Source: Lycium barbarum
Taxonomy: Eukaryota > Streptophyta > Magnoliopsida > Solanales > Solanaceae
Direction: 5' to 3'
Assembly (NCBI RefSeq): GCF_019175385.1
Contig: NC_083343.1
Coordinates: forward strand, 53,280,457-53,344,456
DNA length: 64,000 bases
Below are positions 57,352 to 64,000 of this stretch, in pieces (positions within the stretch are counted from its first letter, which is position 1; each line of letters starts with the position of its first letter). The translations under genes were made by a program, and so were the position numbers. Under the pieces are notes generated by a model, which saw only the letters and a list, made by a program, of their open reading frames with translations, ran no database searches and was not told the origin of the DNA.

Positions 57352-57417
57352 TTACATACTCAGTACATATTTCGTACTGACCCCCTTTCTTCGGGGGCTG
57401 CGTTTTATGCCCGCAGG
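57352..57417 (+). promoter_or_regulatory. Conserved LTR two-hairpin block (A)
   Basis: TCAGTAC (57360-57366) and GTACTGA (57374-57380) are perfect arms. CCCCC (57381-57385) and GGGGG (57393-57397) form the second stem, followed by ATGCCCGCAGGTG. Confidence 0.75.
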
Positions 57418-57933
57418 TGCAGACATTGGTGATCCTCCGCAGTAGGCTTCACTCTTTGCTATTCCGGAGTACTCCTCTTTGATCCGGAGTCCACTTCTGG
57501 TACAGACTCCTTTTGCTTTGTATATATTCTGTACATTTGACTATTTGGGTACGGCGGGGCCCTGTCTCGCCATATGTCTTTGTTTTGAATTCGTAGAGGC
57601 CTGTAGTCATATATGTGGGGTAAGGGTCCTGTGTATGTTGGTTTGATTTCAATTCTTGTCTTAAAGCGGTCTGTTTGTTATGATGGCCCCAAATGGCCCT
57701 TATGCTTTTGTTTACACTTTTGACCGGCGATGTCTATTCCGCCGCTCCGTTTGTATTTGATATGGTATTTTGATTTGGCGCGACCGCTTAAGACATATTT
57801 TCATATAAATTATGTTTGATATGATTTCGTAAAATTCGGAAATAAGTCTGGACCTTATAATGAATGTGTGATTCGGTCTGGGCACCCAGGTAGGGTGCCA
57901 GTCGCGGCCCACGGGGCTGGGTCATGACAAAAG

Positions 57934-57945
57934 TGGTATCAGAGC
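57934..57945 (+). other. Primer binding site for initiator tRNA-Met (A)
   Basis: TGGTATCAGAGC, perfect match, four bases after the LTR end. Confidence 0.95.
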
Positions 57946-57989
57946 AGTTTGTCCTCGGAATGTCTACAGGCCGTGTCTCGTAGAGTCTT

Positions 57990-58023
57990 GTTTATCGATG
58001 TGTTGTGCACCACATCTATAAAC
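57990..58023 (+). promoter_or_regulatory. Leader stem-loop with palindromic loop GTGCAC (A)
   Basis: GTTTAT/ATAAAC and GATGTG/CACATC give 12 pairs with one mismatch; loop TTGTGCAC, palindrome at 58005-58010. It lies between primer site and gag. Confidence 0.75.
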
Positions 58024-58132
58024 AGGAAGCTACAGGGCATTTAGGATGTTACTTTCTTTGGAATCTTAGATCGTGCGATAGAGCTGTGCTATTAGGATGA
58101 TTTTGATCTGAATCGCTATTGTGTTTGCAGTG

Positions 58133-59376
58133 ATGCCTCCGAAGAAGGCAATGGCGGCCCAGAAGGGCAAAGCAAGGATGGGAGAGACTAGCCAGGCACA
58201 GCGAGCTACCCGGGCTCGTGTTTATGATTTGCCTGAGGATGTGCCTCATTCTGAGGGGTCTGCTACACCCCCACTAGTACAGCCTGGGGCAGGACCTTCC
58301 GCAGCTCCAGAGGTCCGTGTACCCGCACCTGAGACTCCAGCTCCTCAGCCAGGGGCGGAGGATAGGACCTTGAGGGAGGCTGTACAGCTGTTGACTACAC
58401 TGGTAGCAGGGCAGGCTCGCAGACGCGGGCGGAGGGACGATGATGACGATGACAGGCGGGACAGCCTGAGAGTTCGGGAGTTTTTGTTATGTGGCCCTCC
58501 AGAGTTCTTCGGGTCTAAGCCCGACGAGGACCCCCATGACTTTATTCGGGGGATGCGACGCTCACTGGACTTGGTCAGGGCTTCAAAGACCGAGTCGGTT
58601 GAGCTAGCTACGCACAGGCTTCGAGATGTGGCTACCCACTGGTACGAGACTTGGGAGCTGTCTAGAGGAGAGGGTGCCCCTCCTGCCACTTGGGATCAGT
58701 TTGTGACAGCATTCACCCGCCACTTTTTGCCTCCAGAGTTACGGCGGGCGCGGGCTGATCGATTCTTATGTCTACAGCAGAGGGGTCGGAGTGTTCGCGA
58801 GTATAATCTTGAGTTTGACTCTCTGGCCCGATATGCACCAGCCGTGGTAGCAGATATGTCCGATCGGATGCACAGATATGTTATGGGATTGGACCGGTAT
58901 TTGGTGGATAGCTGTATGGCAGTGTCATTGCAGACAGACATGGACATTGCCCGACTTCAGGCCTATGCGATGGGTATGGAGGACCGTCGCAGGTCTGATC
59001 CTGCTGGCAGAGATCGAGATAGGAGGCCGCCCAAGAGGGCTAGGTCCGTAGGTTATTCCGGAGATTCTCGAGGCGGACAGCCTCAGCAGCAGCAGTCAGA
59101 TAGATATTTTCCTCCCTCCGGCCGGAGTACTCAGTCAGGCAGCCGGAGATTCGATAGTACGGGACCGTCTGGGGCCGGTCAGAGCTCCAGAGTGGCAGGT
59201 TCACAGGTGTCCAGGGTCCCATCCAGGCCAGACCACCCAGGCCCCGTTGTCCTCATTGCGGGAAGTCTCATCCCGGGGAGTGTTACCGAGCGACTGGAGC
59301 TTGCTTTTCTGGTGGTGGTCAGGGCCACTTTATGAGAGACTGTCCATTGGCTAGCGGTTCTGGTAGTGCTGCTTAG
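58133..59376 (+). pseudogene. gag: Element A Gag, broken by a one-base deletion and a stop
   Basis: It starts at ATG 58133 (MPPKKAMAAQKGKARMG), two bases after TTTGCAG; GTG codons upstream in frame are not the start. Capsid motifs are ATHWYETWELSRGEGAPP and HFLPPELRRARADRF. Near 59213 one base is missing compared with B, so the frame runs off to 59335. In the correct frame the zinc knuckle reads CFSGGGQGHFMRDC, with the second cysteine replaced by glycine. A TAG at 59374-59376 then replaces a glutamine codon. Expected role was particle assembly and genome packaging. Confidence 0.87.
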
Positions 59377-61539
59377 CAGACAGGGTCAGCCGCCGGTTCT
59401 TCATCTGTTGCACGCCCTAGAGGGCGAGGTATTTCAGCACCGACAGGACGCGGTCGAGGCCGCGGGGGCGTTTCAGGTTCTAGCGGTCCCTCGAACCGCA
59501 TATATGCTTTGGCCAGCCGCCAGGATCAGGAGGCTTCGCCAAACGTCGTCACAGGTACATTACTGGTTTTCTCCAGATCTGTATATGCATTGATCGACCC
59601 TGGCTCTACCTTATCATATATTTCCCTGCTCGTTGCTAGTAAGATTGGGATAGTGTCTGAGCCTATAGAGCCATTTGAGGTAGCTACGCCGGTTGGGGAT
59701 TTTATTGTAGCGAGACAGATCTATAGGGATTGTTCTGTGACCATCTATGATCGTAGCACTAAGGCTGATCTGATAGAGTTAGATATGCTTGAGTTTGACG
59801 TCATTATGGGCATGGACTGGTTGTCTTCCTGTTATGCTAATGTCGATTGCCAGAAAAAGGTAGTCCGTTTTCAGTTTCCAGGGGAGCCAGTCATAGAGTG
59901 GTTCGGATCTACTGCATCGCCGAGGGGTAAGTTTATTTCATACCTCAAGGCTAAGAAGATGATCCAGAAGGGTTACATCTATCATTTGGTTCGTGTGCAC
60001 GATACTGCAGCGGAGATACCTACCCTTCAGTCTGTTCCGGTCGTCAGTGAGTTTCCAGATGTCTTTCCTGACGAGCTTCCTGGCCTTCCGCCTGAGCGGG
60101 AAATTGATTTCACTATAGAGTTCATGCCGGATACGCAGCCTATATCTATTCCTCCGTACAGGATGACACCGGCTGAGTTGAAAGAGTTGAAGGAGCAGCT
60201 GAAAGATTTGTTGGATAAGGGCTTTATCAGACCCAGCACATCGCCCTGGGGAGCGCCGGTATTGTTTGTCAGAAAGAAAGATGGGTCATTGCGGATGTGT
60301 ATCGACTACCGGCAGCTAAATAAGGTGACTATTAAGAATAATTATCCCCTCCCCCGGATTGATGACTTGTTTGATCAGCTGCAGGGTGCTAGACATTTTT
60401 CAAAGATAGATCTGCGCTCAGGTTTTCATCAGGTGCGAGTACGGGAGTCAGATATCCCGAAGACTGCTTTCAGGACCCGGTACGGGCATTATGAGTTCAG
60501 AGTTATGTCTTTCGGGGTGACTAATGCTCCAGCAGTATTTATGGACCTGATGAACCGGGTATTTCGGCCTTTTCTGGATATGTTTGTTATTGTGTTTATC
60601 GATGACATCCTGATGTACTCGCGATCAGCCGAGGAGCATTCAGATCACTTGAGGACGATACTTGGCATTCTCCGTCAGCAGAAGCTATATGCTAAATTCT
60701 CTAAATGTGAGTTCTGGTTGACTTCTGTGGCATTCTTGGGCCATATTATCGGCGCAGACGGTATTCGGGTCGATACGCAGAAGATTGAGGCTATGCAGAA
60801 TTGGCCCAGGCCTACTACACCGATAGAGGTGCGCAGTTTTCTGGGATTGGCTGGGTATTATCGCAGGTTTGTGGAGGATTTTTCTTCTATTGCAGCACCA
60901 CTGACGAGGCTTACCCAGAAAGCAGCAAAATTCCAGTGGACAGATGCCTGCGAGCGCAGCTTTCAGATGCTGAAGGAGAGATTGATTACAGCACCAGTTC
61001 TGGCTCTTCCAGAGGGATCTGACGGGTATGTTATCTATTGTGACGCCTCTGGTATTGGGATACGATGTGTATTGATGCAGCACGGTCGAGTCATAGCCTA
61101 TGCTTCCCGGCAACTCAGACCGCACGAGAAGAACTATCCTACTCATGATCTTGAGTTGGCCGCGGTGATTCATGCTTTGATGATTTGGCGGCATTATTTA
61201 TATGGGGTCCATGTTGATATCTATACGGACCATAAGAGTCTCCAGTATATTTTTAAGCAGAAGGAGCTAAATTTGCTGCAGCGGAGATGGCTTGAGCTAC
61301 TAAAGGACTACGACGTTGATATTCTGTACCATCCGGGGAAAGCCAATGTAGTAGCTGATGCGCTTAGCCGCAAGTCCGTGGGCAGTCTGGCTGATGTTCC
61401 ATCTGATAAGAGAGATTTGGTTCGTGATATTCATCAGCTGGCCAGCCTCGGAGTTCGTTTGGCAGATTCTAGAGATTCTGGGATTTCTGTTCGTCCAGTT
61501 GCTGAGTCATCTATTATTCAGGAGGTAAAGCAGCGCTAG
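59377..61539 (+). pseudogene. pol: Element A protease, reverse transcriptase and RNase H
   Basis: Open from after the TAG at 59374 to a TAG at 61537-61539 (a glutamine codon in B). Protease [13 protein letters not shown] lies near 59590. RT begins at [27 protein letters not shown] and the catalytic [10 protein letters not shown] follow (aspartates at 60601-60606), then [10 protein letters not shown]. RNase H shows IYCDASG (near 61041), [12 protein letters not shown] and [12 protein letters not shown] glycine of the GIGIG motif is arginine (GIGIRC). RT and RNase H active-site residues are present. No frameshift separates this stretch from the integrase part, only the stop. Confidence 0.92.
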
Positions 61540-62955
61540 TTTGAGGATCCTCTTTTGATTCAGTACAGAGATGTGGCCCTTAATAAAGCAAAGACTCAAT
61601 TTGAAATCTCGCCTGAAGGAGTATTATTGTACGACGGCAGATTCTGTATACCGGACGTTGCGGGCTTACGGCGGCAGATTATGGGCGAGGCACATAATGT
61701 ACGGTATTCTGTTCATCCTGGTTCCACTAAGATGTATCGGGATCTCAGGTGTTTGTATTGGTGGGACGGCATGAAGAAAGATATTGCCGAGTTTGTTAGT
61801 CAGTGCCCGAACTGCCAGCAAGTTAAGATCGAGCATCAAAAGCCCGGTGGATTGTTACAGGAGATGGAGATTCCAGCCTGGAAATGGGAGATGATTAATA
61901 TGGACTTCATTGTTGGGTTGACGCGTACTCTACGCAGGTACGACTCTATTTGGGTTATTGTGGACAGGCTGACAAAATCGGCCCATTTCTTTTCGGTCCG
62001 GACTACTTATTCGGCTGAGGACTATGCCAGATTATATATCAGAGAGATAGTCAGACTTCACGGAGTCCCTGTATCTATTATTACTGACCGAGGTGCCCAG
62101 TTTACAGCTAATTTCTGGAGGTCATTTCAGGAGGGATTAGGGACTCAGGTGAGCCTCAGTACAGCTTTTCATCCTCAGACCGACGGGCAGGCCGAGCGCA
62201 CTATTCAGACGCTCGAGGATATGTTGCGGGCCTGCGTTATTGATTTCAGGGGCAGCTGGGATGATCATTTGCCGCTTATAGAGTTTTCCTACAATAACAG
62301 TTATCACTCCAGCATTCAGATGGCTCCGTACGAGGCCCTTTATGGCAGGAGATGCAGATCTCCTATTGGTTGGTTCGACATCGGCGAGACTAAGTTGGTT
62401 GGGCCAGATGTGATCCAGGAAGCTGTAGATAAGGTGAAGCTTATTCGGGAGCGACTATTGGCTGCTCAGAGTCGACAGAAAGCTTATGCTGATAGACGAC
62501 GTCGACCGTTAGAGTTCCAGATTGGTGACTGGGTATTCCTGAAGGTGTCGCCCATGAAGGGCGTTATGAGATTTGGTAAGAAGGGTAAGTTGAGCCCGTG
62601 GTACATCGGGCCATACCAGATTGTTCGGAGGATAGGCGCAGTCGCCTACGAGCTAGACTTGCCATCCGATTTGGAGGCCGTGCACCCGGTGTTTCATGTG
62701 TCCATGCTGCGGAAGTGTATTGGTGACCCTTCCAGGATATTCCCAGTAGATGATCTTCAGGTGACGGAGCAGTTGTCTTATGACGAGCAACCTGTATCTA
62801 TTCTGGATCGTCAGGTGAGGAGATTGCGCACTAAGGAGGTGCCTTCTGTCAAAGTTCTGTGGCACAACAGTAACCGGGAAGAGATGACTTGGGAGGCGGA
62901 GGATGAGATGAAGAAGAGATTCCCCCATTTATTCCCTACGCCTCTTGTAACCTAG
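61540..62955 (+). pseudogene. Element A integrase and chromodomain-like tail
   Basis: This continues the same frame after the TAG to a TAG at 62953. Zinc domain: [11 protein letters not shown] (about 61711) and CPNCQQVK (about 61804). Catalytic triad: aspartate in NMDFIVGL (about 61903), aspartate in TDRGAQFT (about 62085) and glutamate in GQAERTIQ (about 62190). The C-terminal region has GDWVFLKVSPMKG and VHPVFHVSMLRKC. A chromodomain-like end with VKVLWHNSNREEMTWE may direct integration into heterochromatin, as proposed for chromoviruses. All integrase residues expected for activity are visible. Confidence 0.92.
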
Positions 62956-63053
62956 ACTTTTGTATTTATTGTACCAATGAACGGATGGACCATGTGTGCT
63001 ATTTATAAAAATGGTTTTCCCGTTATGTTTGTGAGCCTTCATAAGATTTAATT

Positions 63054-63089
63054 AACATTCGGGGACGAATGTTCTTAAGGGGGGAAGAA
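63054..63089 (+). other. Inverted repeat and polypurine tract (A)
   Basis: AACATTCG (63054-63061) and CGAATGTT (63066-63073) are perfect arms around GGGA. The purine tract AAGGGGGGAAGAA (63077-63089) abuts the 3' LTR. Confidence 0.88.
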
Positions 63090-64000
63090 TGTTATGTCCC
63101 GTGTTTTCGTATAATTGGAAATCGAGAAATAATTACGATTTGTGTGTTATAAGGAAATAATTTGATTTTAGTGAATGTGACTATGTTGGTTATGGAATCA
63201 TTAATCTTAAGACATCGGGGAAGGCCGAGGGTAAATTTGGAGTTTTGAAAATTAGTTTCGGGAATTACAAAACGGGACTTTTACGAATTTGGCCAAGAAA
63301 TGGACAACAAAAAAAAATGAATGAAGCCCAAGTCTATGGGGGTGGCCAGCCACTTTGGCATGGCCCAAACCCATTTTCATGTCATGTGTTAAGCACATGA
63401 CACTTATAAGTGGATATATATGATCCACACTTAGACTTATCAAGAAACAAAGCTAAAAAAAATCAAAGAACACCACAAAAGAGGGTTCGGCCGAAGCAAA
63501 AGGGAAGAGAAAGAAAAAATTCTACAAGCCTTGTTTGTAGTCCAAAGATCCTAATCTCTACATAGTTGTGAAGTGCTCAAGACCCTCTTCAACGGGGTAT
63601 AATTAGTTTGGCAGAAGAACTACGTTTGCGACAAGTCGGGGTTTCAAGAAAAGGTGAGAATTCTTACACTTTTATGTTATAGAATTGATATGACTATGTC
63701 AAGGATTGAGAATAGACGAGAATCCCGTAACTTTGATGTATATAGAAAGCCATGGGTGTGTGTGTATATGGTATGTTGGCCGTGAGTTATATGTAGTGCA
63801 AAGGTATGGGAATTTTATCTTGTTTAGTTGGTTTGTGGCGTCGTTATAACATTTAGGACGTAAATGATTGGTTAGTGAATTAAATTGGCGTTGGAAAATG
63901 ATTTCGGACATTATCGGAAAGTGTATACCTTTGGTATAATTGTGTATACAATTGTATATTTATGGTGCTAAATACTTTAAATCTGAGTTATAGTTGATAT
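63090..64000 (+). mobile_element. Element A 3' LTR, first 911 bases
   Basis: TGTTATGTCCCG start; same order of U3 features as the 5' LTR, with a splice-donor-like site at 63654-63655. It is cut by the window end, with about 2 kb expected beyond. Confidence 0.95.

Larger units (their letters stand above)
54996..57929 (+). mobile_element. Element A 5' LTR
   Basis: 2,934 bases, TGTTATGTCCCG to GGGTCATGACA. A perfect inverted repeat TGTCATGTG-TTAAG-CACATGACA (55286-55308) lies 12 bases upstream of TATATAT (55321-55327). The splice donor AAAAG then GTGAGA is at 55560. A GCCGAAATTTCGG palindrome is near 56255. TTATGCTGTG recurs at 57086 and 57175, and the conserved hairpin block is at 57352-57417. 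Confidence 0.95.
17718..64000 (+). mobile_element. Element C: non-autonomous LTR element with three LTRs, hosting D and A
   Basis: LTR1 starts at 17718 (TGTTACACCCC) after the flank AAGAT, is split by D at 17800/47652 and ends at 50108. Then follow internal region 1 (50109-51110), LTR2 (51111-53653), internal region 2 (53654-54785) and LTR3 from 54786, split by A at 54995. Each internal region has a primer site at its left end and a purine tract at its right end, but no coding sequence. The remainder lies past the window end, where a second AAGAT is expected. Confidence 0.82.
54996..64000 (+). mobile_element. Element A: nearly intact Tekay/Del-type chromovirus (open at window end)
   Basis: 5' LTR 54996-57929, primer site, gag, protease-RT-RNase H-integrase-chromodomain, purine tract, then the first 911 bases of the 3' LTR. 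Flank GTACC at 54991-54995. Comparing the overlapping LTR parts by eye gives roughly 15 differences in 911 bases, so the insertion is fairly recent. Gag-pol has only one frameshift and two stops. Confidence 0.95.

Noticed and set aside
57934..57945. tRNA-Met similarity considered as a tRNA gene
   Set aside because: Only the 12-base complement of the tRNA 3' end is present; it is the primer binding site.
60685..61194. 169-codon minus-strand ORF
   Set aside because: It is antisense to the RT/RNase H frame of A and has no domain.
59509..62955. Endogenous pararetrovirus (caulimovirus-like) origin for the RT-bearing segments
   Set aside because: Order protease-RT-RNase H-integrase with a DDE triad and chromodomain-like tail, LTRs, a polypurine tract and 5-bp duplications fit a Ty3/gypsy chromovirus. 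No movement protein is seen.

Overview
The window reads as a repeat block from a large flowering-plant nuclear genome. Solanaceae is the most likely family: the chromovirus type, the DUF4283/zinc-knuckle gene fragment and the initiator-tRNA primer sites fit it. This is inference from families I recognise, not a database result. I see no intact host gene. Almost everything is long-LTR Ty3/gypsy elements of the Tekay/Del chromovirus type and non-autonomous relatives. I label them A to H; the labels are mine.

Layout. 1-3790: element G (minus), an internal region with no gag or pol plus the start of its LTR. 3791-about 5735: LTR fragment H (plus). 5736-5925 and 16817-17717: two halves of a decayed DUF4283 gene, split by element B (5926-16816, minus; two LTRs, decayed gag-pol). 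17718 to beyond the end: non-autonomous element C (plus), which hit the same DUF4283 relic and has three LTRs and two internal regions in a row. Inside the first C LTR sits D (17801-47651, minus; gag and pol remnants only). Inside D sits E (22529-42556, minus; decayed gag-pol). Inside the E integrase sits F (25450-35474, plus; an intact gag, no pol, and a 5S-rRNA-like segment). Inside the third C LTR sits A (54996 to beyond 64000, plus), the least damaged gag-pol copy. Target duplications are AACAC for F and CCTTT for E (perfect), TATAA/TTTAA for D and CTTTC/CTATC for B (one mismatch each). The flanks AAGAT (C) and GTACC (A) should recur past the window end.

Shared architecture. The families differ greatly in LTR sequence but share a plan. 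A palindrome lies beside a TATA box in several U3 regions. A consensus splice donor lies 200-250 nt downstream of the TATA box. A family-specific tandem array is followed by a conserved two-hairpin block. Then come the primer site and a leader stem-loop whose loop is a six-base palindrome. A CAG splice-acceptor-like site lies directly before the gag ATG, and a short inverted repeat sits beside the polypurine tract. The loop palindrome differs between families (GTGCAC, GCGCGC, GTCGAC) but is always self-complementary, as expected of a kissing-loop RNA dimerisation signal. The donor and acceptor together suggest that gag mRNA is made by removing about 2.6 kb of LTR leader, including primer site and stem-loop. 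These two linked observations are the most interesting part of the window.

Limits. Everything was read by eye. LTR divergence, splice use and RNA folds were not computed. Family and clade names rest on recognised motifs.
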